Of a stretch of 64,000 nt of DNA, positions 23,360 through 34,209 are shown piece after piece. Positions within the stretch are counted from its first letter, which is position 1. Each line of letters begins with the position of its first letter. Origin of the DNA: Aporrectodea caliginosa (taxonomy: Eukaryota; Annelida; Clitellata; Crassiclitellata; Lumbricidae); assembly GCA_020284085.1 (NCBI GenBank), contig JACEVL010000804.1:781501-845500 (forward strand), written 5' to 3'. Position numbers and translations under genes: made by a program. Below the pieces are notes generated by a model. The model was given only the letters and a program-made list of their open reading frames with translations, did not search any database and was not told where the DNA came from.

Positions 23360-24556
23360 TTATAAATATAATTAGGTTAATTTGGGCAATACTTGCTGAT
23401 GAACTGTCTACCATTAGCGTGCAATTAAAATTGCAGGCCGTCGCCTACATATACCCGCCATCATCTTTTTCTGTAGGTAACAAGGGACCTAACTGCAATG
23501 ATTTATGTGTAGGCCCTATTCCTACCCAAAATAGTAATTTAATTTTGTAGTGCAAATCGTTGGGCACAACAATTTCCTTAGCGGATTTGGAATTCTAATT
23601 GTAATTTTAGCTGGGCTAGCTAGGCTGAATCTCTAGCCTATATATCTTATGTTTAAAGTGTTTGTAATATTTTACAGAGAAAATGGACTCGCAAGGACAT
23701 AGCCTACCTGCAGAGACTAGGAACTATTCCCGCCATAGCTCTCAATCTGAGCAGGGAATATATGTAATTATTCGCAAATTGTAAGCATGTGAAAATTAAT
23801 GTTCTCTAAAGAAGTTAAAGAGCCCTTTGAAAATTCAGATTTGATCATTAAATAAAACTTTCAAACCAAACTTAAAACATCAACGTAGGCCTATGCGTTT
23901 TTATTTAAGGCATCTCAGCCAGAGCTTTTAAAAAGATTTATTAGAACTGCACAACCCCATCTCTCTTTTTCAGCGCTCGTGAATAAGCTGGTGCCCTGCG
24001 CTTGGCTTTCCAGTGGCGCTTTAGAAGTTTGGAGATTACGATTACGATTTTTCAAAAAGTCATGGTAAATTATTTCCAATGGGCGACAATGACCTTTTTA
24101 GCTATATTTAACTGCACAAAATTGCTTTTATAGCTGCACAAATTCACTGAGAACTGCATGTTTTCTGTAGAACTGCACGCTAAAAAGCCCCTCTGATCTC
24201 AGCTTTATGTCTGACTTGAGCTAGATAAAGCCTAGACCTAACGGTTAGTGTTTGCTTTTCTCCAAGGACACATATCGAGGGTCAATCGAGCGATTAAGAG
24301 CAGTTAACAGGATATCAACATTTCAACTCGTAACTCTGAGTATAACGAATATGTTCTAACAGCAAGTTGCCAATATAGAGACTACAGCTGCGTTCAGGTA
24401 TTTAATTAGAGATTTGCTTATATTCACTCGAACAAAACTGTTCTTACAAGCCAGTGCTAAAGTGAAAGGACACATAACGCGTACAAGTTAAAATTAACGC
24501 AGTACTGTCAATAGTGAAAACGAAAGTGTTGTAGATTTTTCGACTTAAATAATAAG
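23360..24556. other. No gene recognised; upstream region of the RING ORF
   Basis: Contains a fragment near 23975-24055 (gcgctttagaagtttggag then gattacgattacgattt) resembling the LINE/SINE tail. Otherwise AT-rich. Confidence 0.4.
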
Positions 24557-24949
24557 ATGGCATCTACAGAGCCCAGTGGTGGTGGTATTAACAGGGAAGA
24601 GCTCAACGATATAACTACATGTTGTATATGCACCGAAGTCTTCACCGATCCGAAAGCATTGCCATGCAACCATACATTCTGCATACAATGTCTTCGAGAG
24701 ACTGGGCTTAAAACCAACAAAGGACCTGGAGATGAGATACCATGCCCAATCTGCAGGCGACTATTTAAGATTCCTAGTGACGGGTTTCCTGGACTGCCTA
24801 AGAATTTCTTCATTGACAGACTGATACAAGTGTCAAAGATTTCAGACCCGTCTGCAGTAACGAAACCCTTATGCTCTGTGTGTTTAGGGGAAAGTAAGGA
24901 ACAGAAAGGAAAAGAAATTCCAACAGCTGATACTTATCGCTGGGTTTAA
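24557..24949 (+). CDS. TRIM-like RING plus truncated B-box ORF
   Basis: 130 codons from the first ATG. A complete C3HC4 RING is visible: Cys22, Cys25, Cys37, His39, Cys42, Cys45, Cys63 and Cys66 (CCICTEVFTDP, LPCNHTFCIQC, CPIC). RING domains recruit E2 enzymes, so the parent protein would be an E3 ubiquitin ligase. The following LPKNFFIDRLIQV linker and CSVCLGE are the start of a TRIM-type B-box, but the frame ends after ADTYRWV, before the remaining zinc ligands. No coiled coil or C-terminal domain follows. A GTAAGG at about 24895 could be a donor. It is either a first exon, a truncated gene copy or a pseudogene; I favour a truncated copy. Confidence 0.65.
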   Translation: MASTEPSGGGINREELNDITTCCICTEVFTDPKALPCNHTFCIQCLRETGLKTNKGPGDEIPCPICRRLFKIPSDGFPGLPKNFFIDRLIQVSKISDPSAVTKPLCSVCLGESKEQKGKEIPTADTYRWV

Positions 24950-25288
24950 GCCAGACTGGCGTAACTCGGTTTTTTGACATTTTGAGATAAACGAAGAAAA
25001 CGAAAACTTTTGTATACAAATTTGCTTTAATCATTTTCGATTTAAAGAATAAAAATTATTTCTAGTAAATTGCTGAATAATAACAATCCTTCAAAATGCA
25101 GTAAAGCATGCATTGTACTGTTTACACAAAACATGATAGGCCTAATTAGGTGAATTTTGTCAAAGTTTGACAAGATGCACCCTTTTGGCTGAAAATATAA
25201 AATGACGAATAACGTAATAATTTATGTGTAATTTGCACCAGAGACACCTCCAAATGCACCTGAAACATAAAAAAATTAAATAAGATAA
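24950..25288. other. No gene recognised
   Basis: AT-rich sequence downstream of the RING ORF without coding signal. Confidence 0.4.
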
Positions 25289-25654
25289 TTATAGTCCAAG
25301 ACAATAAATTTTTTTTATGAAGATATCTGGTGTAAAATTGTTAATCTTCCGGTCTTGACATGACTTTGCCAAATAAGACTTATAACACTGTTTGGATGTC
25401 TGTGCTTTGTCAGCAACCTGTTCTGTAGGCCTACGTGATTTTTCATTACATTCGATGTACTTTGAGAATTCCGACTGTACTTGAATTTTTTCCTGATTCA
25501 TTGCCACTGTTGTATTGTTCATGTTTTGTACAAACATATTTTTGGGCTGATGAAATGATAAATTGAATTCATGGCAAAATATTTTTCTGTATACACCAGC
25601 TTTGACAGACATTCCACCTCTTCTGCGGCATTCCTCGTTGTACAGATCATACAT
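25289..25654 (-). pseudogene. Fragment of a transposon-type protein (YRKIFCHEFNLSFHQPK motif)
   Basis: A 121-residue minus-strand ORF. Its N-terminal part, MYDLYNEECRRRG..VYRKIFCHEFNLSFHQPK, resembles a segment I associate with multicopy invertebrate proteins that usually continue into a CxxC and a DDE-like domain; here the expected DTCxxC is altered and the rest does not look conserved. The function is not known to me. Assignment is by recollected similarity and needs a profile search. Confidence 0.45.
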
Positions 25655-25660
25655 TCGTTC

Positions 25661-26380
25661 GGCTTATGCTGAGATCTGATCCTAAACAATTTCAGTTCGT
25701 TTCAGCCCTAGTATAAGCTAGTATTTTCCCTTGCTCTTTTGCAGAATAATCTATCTTAGTATTTTTTCTGCTCAGGGCTTGAACATAATCAAGAGGATTC
25801 TTGTATGAAGTGTGCTATCTACATACTTCGGATGAATTCATGATGTTTCCGCTGCTCCCTCTTTGGGGACTGAGCTCTCTTCTACAAGGAAAACGGGAAC
25901 AACAGTTGCGTAAGTTTGGCAGATGCTTTATACATGTACTACATATCGGTAGCGTGCTAAGCTTATTCTTCCTTCTGGTTACTTGCGGTTTGTCATCTGG
26001 TGTTGTGTCAATAAAACGAATATCATCATCAACTGTTTAACAAATGTAACCGGTAATCGTGTAGCAATTGGTGCAGTGGTTGTTGCTTGCACTAACTGTG
26101 TAACTTCACCATATTATTCTTTACCATGTTCTGGTTATAATTAATATCAGTTAATTCACTTTCACATAGGGAACATTTGTACAACTGTATTTCATAAAAA
26201 ATCTCTGGTTTCTAGTAGACTCAACTGCTGCAATCACTGAGAGCTTTTTCATTACAAAGAGATTCACAAAACAGATAATCGTTTAAAACACCTTAAGACC
26301 TTAAAATATCAAGAAACCGCAACCATAGCCTACTACTAACAACACTCGTAATCGTGATACAGAGATTTTAGCGCCCTAAG
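25661..26380. other. No gene recognised
   Basis: The ORF at 25801-26040 shows no domain and the surrounding sequence is AT-rich. Confidence 0.35.
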
Positions 26381-27243
26381 AAGCTATTCACAGGGGCATA
26401 GTCAAAAAATATTTGACAGAAGAGGCGGAGTGAAATTGGTTACAGGTCAAGATTAAGGTTAGAGTTGAAACGGCCGGGAAGTGCGGGAAAGAATCATGAA
26501 AGGATTTGTGAAAGGGCAGTGTTTTCAGTTTTGAATGAAAGACATGTGAAGAGAAAGCAAGAGGTGAAGTTTGGTGAGTTTGTATGATATCTATCAATTA
26601 TTTATTCGTATGATACTTATCAGGTATTTATCGTAATACTGGTGAAGGTTTTTTCCAGAGAGGCGGAACAGCTATGGCCATGGAGCGATTTGTAAATGTT
26701 GGTGAAGAGGTGACGGAGGGGTAGAGAAGCATAAGAGTTCAAGAGGAACGGGTTGAGCGAAGTGGATGGACCGTGAACAACTGAGGGAGATAGGGGCTTG
26801 GAGGATTGAAGTATGTCTTTAGGGGAGTTAAATTAGGCTACTTTATATTTCATTCGTTCAGATATTTTAAGCCACTGGAGTGATTTTAGGACAGGAAATG
26901 TGGTTTCTTGTTTTTTTTTTCGGTGACAGCAAAATCGAGGGCATTCTGAATTGCTTGGAAGCAGTTTATTTGGGCGATGTCTATGTCCAGCAACAGAGAA
27001 TTACAGTAGTCTAATATATCGTGAAGTAGGCCTACAGATGAAGATGAAGATGAAGTTATGAAATCGAGTAACGAACGGATTCTGCGATGGTCACGGATAT
27101 TATTATAAGGTTTTGGTAAAAATCACACCAAGGTGTCGTACAGAGGAACTTACAGTGAATGTGTGGGACTTTGGGAGGATGCAGATTTAGGGTTGAGGAA
27201 AATAGAGGATCTGAAATTTGTTGAGTTGCTCACGCAGGCCAAT

Positions 27244-28313
27244 CAGAGGCGCGTTTACCAGTAGGCGCATTAGGCGCGCGACTAGGCCCCCCAAATCTTG
27301 AAGGGGCCTCCAAACGAATGAAAATATTTTTTCAATAATAAAAAGACATTTTTAAATTTAGATTAATGTAAATATATTTGTTTGTATTTTGTACAGCTTG
27401 GAATTCACTTAATTTCATAAAAGTAATTATTATTGTAATTTTAATAGTATAGTTTGTCTAATTTATAATTGCTTTGTTCATTATGGGCAGCAATTGGGCT
27501 AAAAGTTCACTTTTTGTGTAAAATAACATCAAGCTTATTAGCAACAAGCAGAAACCAGCGTCTGCTGCAGTTTATATTTAAGCCTACGTGTGGAAACCTT
27601 TTAGTCTGATAATTCTGACATTTTATAGTGTTTAAAACGTTTATTAGTATTGATAACCAGTAAGTAATAGTAATCGAAATTTTAGTAATATTAAATATTT
27701 AATAAAATCTGACGCAATGAAACGTTGCTAATTTTCTGGAGCTGCATAACGAAATAAAATAGCTCTAATGACAATATTTTGGAATTAGTTGAAATCAATC
27801 AATCAATCAATCAAGTTTCGTTTATCAAAATAAGTTGACAACAACGCAACTTATACAAATAATAAATGCTGCAAAGAATAAATCCCACCAGCAAATTTCT
27901 GCACGATCAAAGGCCATGTTCGTCGAATTTTAATTATTTAATTCTTTAATTATTTAACAATATTGCTCAAAAGTCAGAGAAAATTTCCCAAAAATAGAGA
28001 CGGAGGCAAAACTGAAACTTGGTATTGAAAGCGATTATGACATGAAGACGAACAGCCGCAGAAAGCGTCAAAGAAAACGTACTTTGTTTTTTGACAAAAC
28101 TGCCAAGAATGACTTCATAATATTGAGAGGTCGAGAAAAATTCATTGTTGGACCCTTAAACGTCGTGTGTGACAAAAGCGGCTTCAAGTTCAACTTAGTA
28201 GGTTTTTACACATGATAGGCTAAACACCACCAGAGTTTCAGACTTCGAAGTTCAGAAGGGCCCCAAAAATAATGTTTGCGCCTAGGGCCCCGTTTTCTGT
28301 AAACGCGCCTCTG
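27244..28313 (-). mobile_element. hAT element copy 2, 1070 bp, perfect 8-bp duplication
   Basis: An inverted copy of the element at 18432-19495, with ends CAGAGGCGCGTTTAC and flanks AGGCCAAT at 27236-27243 and 28314-28321. It includes an (attg)n run and has no open transposase. It is inserted in the reverse transcriptase of a minus-strand LINE. Confidence 0.93.
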
Positions 28314-28650
28314 AGGCCAATAAAAAAATATGAATTCAGTTTTAGACGGGTTCAAACCCTTGAGATTTGAGTCATTCAGGAGGATATTTTGGTAAACAAA
28401 TGGAGAAGATGATCTATGGAGTCGGAGAGAAAGAGATGAATAATTGGATATCGTCAGCATAATATAGGTGATGGTCAATTGAGGATGCTTTGATGAGTGA
28501 GCTTGGTGGAGTATTGTAGATGATGAACAAAAGGGCCCATAAACAGAACCTTGCGGAACGCCACAGGAAAGACGATATGATTGGGATGAGGTTTCCAATG
28601 TTTCAATGGATAAAGCGCGGAAAAAGAGATAGGATTGAATCCAGAGGAGA

Positions 28651-29486
28651 CAGTGGCGTAGCAATGGGTTGTGCAGGTCGTGCAAAGCACAAGGGCCACC
28701 ATCGGCACCCGGCGGTCAGACCGTCAGAGGGGCTTTCCTTTCAGAATTTGATCAAATCAACTTAACGAAGACCAGTTAGTTACATCTGTAAGAGCGTAAG
28801 CTGCGTCTCATGCTTCTCTATGCAAGAGAGCCTGAGGATCGCGATTCGCTTCCCAAAGGTGGCTTTTTCAGAGATCAAAAAATATTGGCTGGAACGGTTC
28901 GTGCACTGGGACTTTTAATGGCGTGGCGCCTATTCAAAACGGGCAAGTGCTTCTGAATCGTTGCTTCGAGACATCGACTGCCTACGAATTACGGCACTCA
29001 AATCTCTACTGTTTATTTATTTATTTAAATCTACGGTACAGCGTATACGCACTTAATAGCTATAGTGGACAAATCAAACAGCGATTTCTTAGCCTTAGTT
29101 CGTTGGCTGCAACGTCCAGCGCTCTGTTGCTTTCAACATTGTTGGATGCCTCTGACGACGAACTGTATGCAGCGGCCGAATTATAAGCTCAGCAACCTGG
29201 CAATGTCAATAGAAAACGAACATGCCAAAAAAGCTTGACGCTTCAAAGTGGTGGATATTTTTGCCAAAGAGAAAGCGCGTAAACGAACATTTTAACTTTT
29301 GGATTCTTCTTCTTAGACAACCGTAGACTTGCGACTTGTCCAATAAGATTATCTGGCCATGTTTATGTTTTTATACGCAATAGCGCTTTCTGCACAGCGT
29401 ATTTTTTAAATCGAAGGGGGGATTTAAGAGAGAGGGCCCATCACCGAAGCTCTGCACAAGGACCCAAAAAACCTTATACGCCACTT
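28651..29486. mobile_element. hAT element, 836 bp, perfect 8-bp duplication
   Basis: Ends cagtggcgta and tacgccactt are flanked by AGAGGAGA at 28643-28650 and 29487-29494. The terminal motif is shared with the element at 10580-11635 (CAGTGGCGTAC), but the interior differs. An internal ORF (28923-29186) shows no domain. Confidence 0.9.
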
Positions 29487-29600
29487 AGAGGAGAGCAGGT
29501 TCGGTCAAACCGAACCAGGTAGACAGTCTTTGGAGTAAGATGTTGTGATTAATGTTATCAAAGGCTGTAGTGTGACTTTAATGTGATTGCTGTTTATGCA

Positions 29601-30318
29601 CTTGTAATTTTGAATGCAAAATGGTTCAATAAACTCAACTCAACTCAAGTAATATCAAGAAGGCCGGGACAGGAGACTTGTTGATTAGAGATCGGTGATG
29701 GGCAATTTGGGATGCTCCAATATGTGAGCTGAGTGGGGGTAGTGTATCGATTGCCGATCGATTCTTAAAATTTGTCAAACAGTTCACAAGGTATTACATT
29801 ATTTTAGTCGGCCGACTTTCTCTGTTTATTCCTCAATTCATCTGGTTTTTTGCACTGGATTAACAAACACTTCGGAGAGTTGCCTTTCAGGTTATGTTTA
29901 ACATGCATTTTACATTCCCATAACTAGGTCCCAGGACCAGAACAGTGTGGGCTCTCGCGTGTTATCGGCTTCGGTGCTTAGCATTAAAATGTTGCCCAGC
30001 TCAATGCATAGGCCTACCCTGTTTTCTGTCATGTTTTTCAAATCTAAACTTTATAATCTTAACTTTTTAAATTATCCACCGGTCTAACTTTAGATTTCTT
30101 CACATATTAATCAGAAATGAATTGCGATTACCATTTAGCATAAAGTCTCACAACAAGCAACAATCGATTGACTTGAGTGAATTATAAAAGCAACGCTCTA
30201 GAGTAATAAAGATAACTAAATCTGATAAGTATTGAAGCGCAATTCACCATACAAGAGAAAGAGAGGCAAAACTACTCGGTAAAGCAATATTTGTTTTACG
30301 ATATTTTTTGGTTACTAG
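29601..30318. other. No gene recognised; expected to hold the first exon of the CARD gene
   Basis: AT-rich. The CARD exon at 30319 needs an upstream exon ending in phase 1 with G. I could not identify it here, so the start of this gene is open. Confidence 0.4.
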
Positions 30319-30585
30319 AATATGCAACGAAACTTCGGTCAAAGTACACGCACATTTCCAATGGATTGATTCGCACGGAAGATATTGTGGCACAGCTCTA
30401 TCAAAACGCGGTATTAACAGCCAAAGAAAGAGATGACATTCAACAACAGCTACTGACTCCTATCAGAGCCAGTGAACAGCTACTAAACACATTGATGTCA
30501 AAAGATACCCGAGCCTATGACTGCTTTTTAACAGCTCTCAGCAACACAGACCAAAATCATATTGCCGAAATCTTGAAACGAGATG
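30319..30585 (+). CDS. CARD-domain exon 1
   Basis: A 267-bp exon with acceptor TTACTAG and donor GATG|GTAAGG, both in phase 1, so it is a symmetric exon. The 88 codons form a full CARD: KLRSKYTHISNGLIRTEDIV (helices 1-2), NAVLTAKERDDIQQQLLTPI (the typical LT..E...I of helix 3), ASEQLLNTLM (helix 4), YDCFLTALSNTDQNHIAEIL (helices 5-6). CARDs are six-helix death-fold domains that assemble signalling complexes through CARD-CARD contacts. The next exon encodes a second CARD. There is no ATG in this exon's frame upstream of the acceptor, so it is not a first exon. Confidence 0.85.
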
Positions 30586-30834
30586 GTAAGGATGAACTGT
30601 TTACCCGGATATATAGCAAATTGTAAACCAAGATGCACTGAATACTAATAAGCTGCTGTATTGAATAATCGTTGGACGGCTTAATCGTCCGCGGAGAGTA
30701 TAGTTCATTTTGCACGGAGAGTATAAGCTGAACTTTTTCATTTGTTTCTGTTTAATAATTAGCCTTTTCGATGTAAAACTGTGATACCTTACCATCAATA
30801 AATTTTAGTAGGCTTACCCTATTTATGGTTGCAG

Positions 30835-31122
30835 ACAAATACCTTGATACAGAACATTCGCTTACGATCCAAAGAAACTATACCACACTTATTGAGAATC
30901 TTGACGTTGAGTCTGGGCTCTTATTGGATCGTCTCCATGAAGCTGGTTTAATAACAGTCAGAGAAATGGCAACCATAACGGCGAAGTTAACTAAACACGA
31001 GAAAAGCGAAACATTATTGGCTCTTGTCAGTAGATTTAGCTCTGAAAATTTCAGCAAATTTGTGCAAACACTGGAGAAATCAAGTCAGGAACACGTGGTT
31101 TACATTTTGGTGGATAAAGAAT
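30835..31122 (+). CDS. CARD-domain exon 2
   Basis: A 288-bp exon with acceptor GGTTGCAG and donor GAAT|GTGAGT, phase 1 at both ends. It encodes another complete CARD: IQRNYTTLIENLDVESGLL, RLHEAGLITVREMATITAKL, KSETLLALVSRF, FVQTLEKSSQEHVVYILV. It joins exon 1 in frame through a split Asp codon. The two CARDs differ clearly in sequence, so the duplication is old. The intron between them is about 250 bp. Confidence 0.85.
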
Positions 31123-31338
31123 GTGAGTACAGATGAGAAACCATTCTTTTCCACTTAACGATAACACATTAGTCACTTGTGATGATACTGCTCACCGTTC
31201 TTGTTGATTAGCATATGTAGAGCGATTAAAGGCTAGTCCTTTTGTGACGAGATCCCATAAAAATCTACAAATGTACTTTCTCTGATACATAAGAGAATCC
31301 AACGCCAATTGTTTGTGGTTATAGATATATATTATAGA

Positions 31339-31757
31339 TCCTGAGTGGCCGAGTGGGTTGGTGCCCGCTCGTCACGTCGGCGCCCCGGGTTCGATTCCCG
31401 GTCGGGTCGGTTTATCAGAGATTAATTTCTCGGATCTTTACTGCGGGTGGCTCGGTCGCATTATAAACGTGGAGTACAATACAACACACAATACAACACA
31501 TCCCAATACAACTGGGGCGCGGTGGTTTACGGGTATGTTCGGTGCCTTGCAGCTGAAGGGTTGCGGGTTCGAATCCACCTCAAAGTCGCCGCGTAGGGAC
31601 CCTGGGCAAGTCCTGCACTCGCAATTGCTCATGCGCTTCGGCGTGAAACTCCGATTCAGCGTTCGCGCAGTAGTCGGGAGCGCCACTGAATGGAAATCTG
31701 GTAGGGGCGCTATAACAAGTGTTCAAATACAATACAGTGCAATACAATACAATATAA
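31339..31757 (+). mobile_element. Dimeric tRNA-derived SINE, copy 1
   Basis: The first head, tcctgagtggccgagtgggtt with B box gggttcgattccc (31387-31399), looks like a class II (Leu/Ser) tRNA relic. A linker (cagagattaatttctcgg) leads to a second head, ggggcgcggtggtttacggg, with B box gggttcgaatcc (about 31565). The body ends ggagcgccactgaatgg..aggggcgctataacaag, then a caatacaatac tail. The 3' hairpin-like part resembles the tail of the CR1-like LINEs in this window. Confidence 0.85.
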
Positions 31758-31875
31758 ATGAAGCGAGGCACGGCGATCTGAGGAAGAGCCTAAATGCCTA
31801 GCTGACCTTATAATAAGGCATTGTCGAATATACATCTGTCCCATTTTTAGTAATTTGCGTAAAATATTTACACAG

Positions 31876-32057
31876 GTCCAAAACTTGAATCGATACCTTT
31901 CACTTCAACAGTAGTCGAAGCGAGATATGAGCGCGAGTACTCAGAATCACAAGAAAAACCCCAACGGAATCTGGAGTTGCAGGACAATTCAACGTATAAT
32001 TTGCAGGAACGCATTCTACATGCTACAAAACGAATTAAAACGCAATCATCCCACGTG
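31876..32057 (+). CDS. Possible third exon of the CARD gene
   Basis: After acceptor TTACACAG, a 182-bp segment is open in exactly the phase left by CARD exon 2 (phase 1) and ends at GTG|GTAATC in phase 0. It encodes PKLESIPFTSTVVEARYERE and a Gln/Glu-rich, probably helical stretch (SQEKPQRNLELQDNSTYNLQ). No known domain. Support is the phase match and splice sites only; the frame also stays open a little past the donor. Confidence 0.45.
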
Positions 32058-32219
32058 GTAATCCATTTTATAAAGCATAATTATGTTCATAATCTCTTTA
32101 GCAGAGAACGTCCTTATGGACCAGTCTTCCATTAGAAATAAGCATTATTCCGTGGCAGACCAACATTTTCAAGCTATGTTAAGTCTCTCTTATTCATTCA
32201 TTCATTCATTCATTCATAA

Positions 32220-32760
32220 ATTTATATAGCGCCCCTTCCAGAGAACTACTCAGAGGCGCTCCCGACTCCAGCACGGCCAAAAAGTACTGCAGTTTTAAGC
32301 TTAGTGAAAAAAGCTTGAGTAAAAGTATCAGGCGTATCTCCTGGGAAGCCCGTTCCAAACCACTGGGCCCACCACGGAAAAGGGATTCTGCATAGTTGCA
32401 GTTGCGTGCAAATGGGACTAAGAGCACCCCTTCTCTGCAGAGCGGAGGGGCGGCGACCTTGAATACCCGAGGGGCAGCAAAGCTCCCGCAGGTAGACTGG
32501 GGCTAAACCCAATTGACATCGTCGCACCAGGGCAGCAATCCTGTACTCAATGCGCTGCCGGGTAGAGAGCCAGTGTAAAGTCTCCAGCATATAGCTGGAG
32601 ACATGACCAAATTTGGGGATTTGCCCAATAAGACGCGCTGCAGAGCGCAAGACTCGGTCCAGGCACACAAGTCGATTTAGAGGAAGGCCAAAGTAGAGTG
32701 ACGAGCAGTAGTCAAGGCGGGATGTAATGAAAGAATGCACTAGGGTGGTGAATATATACT
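32220..32760 (-). mobile_element. CR1-like LINE, 5'-truncated C-terminal reverse transcriptase and 3' tail
   Basis: A minus-strand ORF (32740-32246) reads HSFITSRLDYCSSLYFGLPL, RSAARLIGQIP, LHWLSTRQRIEYRIAALV and ends KTAVLFGRAGVGSASE. It is followed by ggagcgcctctgagtag and ggggcgctatataaattt, then an (atga)n tail at 32195-32220. The 5' truncation with a microsatellite tail is the normal state of a dead LINE copy. Confidence 0.85.
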
Positions 32761-32825
32761 GTAGATCTCTACTGTCCTTGCGAGGTTTCTAAAGACGTTA
32801 TGTTCATTCCGAGAATCAATTAATT

Positions 32826-33010
32826 TCGATAATTTATATAGCGCCTCTTCAAGGAGCCTACTCAGAGGCGCTTCCAGCCCAGCCACGGCAAAACAGAGAA
32901 GACGTAAGCAGTTGGCAGAAAGCAGGCATATTGCTGCGGGGCAAGAAGCGCAACTCAAGTGGGAACCAATTCTAGGTGGAGGGCCCAACAATCGAGAATC
33001 AGCTAAATAC
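32826..33010 (-). mobile_element. LINE 3'-end fragment
   Basis: Minus strand: ggaagcgcctctgagtaggc then tgaagaggcgctatataaat, the same tail as at 32220, preceded by a short decayed coding end. The LINE at 32220-32760 seems to have inserted next to it. Confidence 0.65.
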
Positions 33011-33057
33011 ATACATAGGCCTACATGCGCACGGAAAATACATGCATTCATACGTGC

Positions 33058-33082
33058 ATGCATATTTACATACATACATACA

Positions 33083-33113
<31 letters not shown>

Positions 33114-33122
33114 CATACATAA
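33058..33122. repeat. (CATA)n microsatellite
   Basis: About 60 bp of catacatacata with one interruption, adjoining the LINE fragment and the MITE at 33149. Confidence 0.9.
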
Positions 33123-33148
33123 ATAAATATTTGGCCTACATACATATA

Positions 33149-33734
33149 CAGGGCGGACCAAAAAAGTAATCCCTACAGATTTTTTGCTGATATTTCAGCC
33201 AAAGGTAAGAAGTTTTAAATCAGGTTTTACACGCTTAAAAGCAATTCATATTTACAAGGGCAAAATTTCACCAAGCAATTTCAAAGAGAACAAGATTTAT
33301 GTCGCTTTCAGTGATTCCACCCAATGTTTTTTGATTCTCCAAAAACAAGTACTGCAACAAAAGTAACAAAAACGATTTTATTTAGTAACATCTCAAATAA
33401 TTGTTATCAAACAAACTTGATATCGCCAGATAAGTATTATTATTGTTTACAAAAGAAACGGGATACCAGCATAGCTGCACTTCACTGTGATGTCATTTAG
33501 GGCTGTTGCTTTTTGTCGCGTTACATGATTTTGGACCATCAAAACACAGTGGGTGAACTCACTAAAAGTGATACAACTTTTGTTCTGTTTGAAATCTTTT
33601 GGTGAAATTTTGCTGGTTGTTGTATGTAAATATGAATTACTTTTAAGCCTGTAAAAACTTGATTTAAATATTCTTACTTTTGGCCGAAATATTAGCAAAA
33701 AACCTTTAAGGGTTACATTTTTTGGTCCGCCCTG
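33149..33734. mobile_element. Mariner-like MITE with about 220-bp inverted repeats
   Basis: Ends CAGGGCGGACCAAAAAA and TTTTTTGGTCCGCCCTG are flanked by TA dinucleotides (33147-33148 and 33735-33736), typical of Tc1/mariner insertions. The inverted repeats extend for over 200 bp with scattered differences; similar short ORFs on the two strands are products of these arms. Confidence 0.85.
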
Positions 33735-33735
33735 T

Positions 33736-34209
33736 ATGTATTTGTTTAACTTTAGCATGCTAATATTAACGCTTCAACGACGAGATGTGTACTTAAAGCG
33801 ACTGGAAACCAATGCAGCTCGTCGTCAAAGTGACACTGAATTTATGAACTTAAATCCATCTAACATCACGATAGCTATTATGTACCATATTCAGAGTGAC
33901 AGTTCCTTCATTTTGTGTAACTTATATAGGCCTAAGTCTTGTCCCGGTGATGAAAGATCGATGACTAGGAGAGTAAGTAGAGGAGGTCACAAGGCAAATA
34001 GGAGCTTGGCCAAGAAGATATCTTACAATCAGAGACAGAAAATATTGACTTATGGAAAGGATAGCCAACCAGACAAATTAGTAACACATTCAATTTCCGA
34101 AATGCAAGAAGAGAAAGAAAGCTTGATAACAAAAATCAAAACTGACATGATAAATACGGTAACATACCGTAATCTTGTTAAACCAGCAAAATCTGTATTG
34201 CAGTTGTGA
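33736..34209 (+). CDS. ORF of unknown function, possible linker exon of the CARD-GTPase gene
   Basis: A 157-codon open frame just after the MITE. From RLETNAARRQSDTEFMNLNP onward it is basic and predicted coiled (MTRRVSRGGHKANRSLAKK, EMQEEKESLITKIKTDMI). It has an in-frame acceptor-like TTAAAG before CGACTGG (phase 0, fitting the exon at 31876) and a donor-like ACG|GTAAC near 34158. No known domain. It could equally be a chance ORF; the first 15 or so codons overlap the end of the MITE flank. Confidence 0.3.
   Translation: MYLFNFSMLILTLQRRDVYLKRLETNAARRQSDTEFMNLNPSNITIAIMYHIQSDSSFILCNLYRPKSCPGDERSMTRRVSRGGHKANRSLAKKISYNQRQKILTYGKDSQPDKLVTHSISEMQEEKESLITKIKTDMINTVTYRNLVKPAKSVLQL

Larger units (their letters stand above)
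26388..29600 (-). mobile_element. Decayed CR1/L2-like LINE interrupted by two hAT elements
   Basis: Minus-strand reverse transcriptase read in three pieces. At 29600-29495 is AFD..NH..LLQRLSTWFG; at 28650-28314 are LLWIQSYLFFRALSIETLE, YRLSCGVPQGSV and LNPSKTEF; at 27243-26388 are RHLGVIF, DIDIAQINCFQAIQNAL and VLKSLQWLKISERMKYK. The last is the C-terminal part that follows the RT core. Removing the hAT elements at 28651-29486 and 27244-28313, plus one copy each of their target duplications, restores continuity of the homology, though frameshifts remain. This gives the order of events: the LINE first, then both hAT insertions. Confidence 0.78.

Noticed and set aside
31387..31399. Possible real tRNA gene (A and B boxes present)
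   Set aside because: The sequence lacks a consistent cloverleaf, is followed by a SINE body and tail, and recurs at 56468.
31358..31801. 147-codon plus-strand ORF
   Set aside because: It lies across the dimeric tRNA SINE; the same reading appears in the second SINE copy and reflects the repeat, not a protein.
33184..33758. Two similar ORFs on opposite strands suggesting a gene family
   Set aside because: They are the two inverted arms of the mariner-like MITE.
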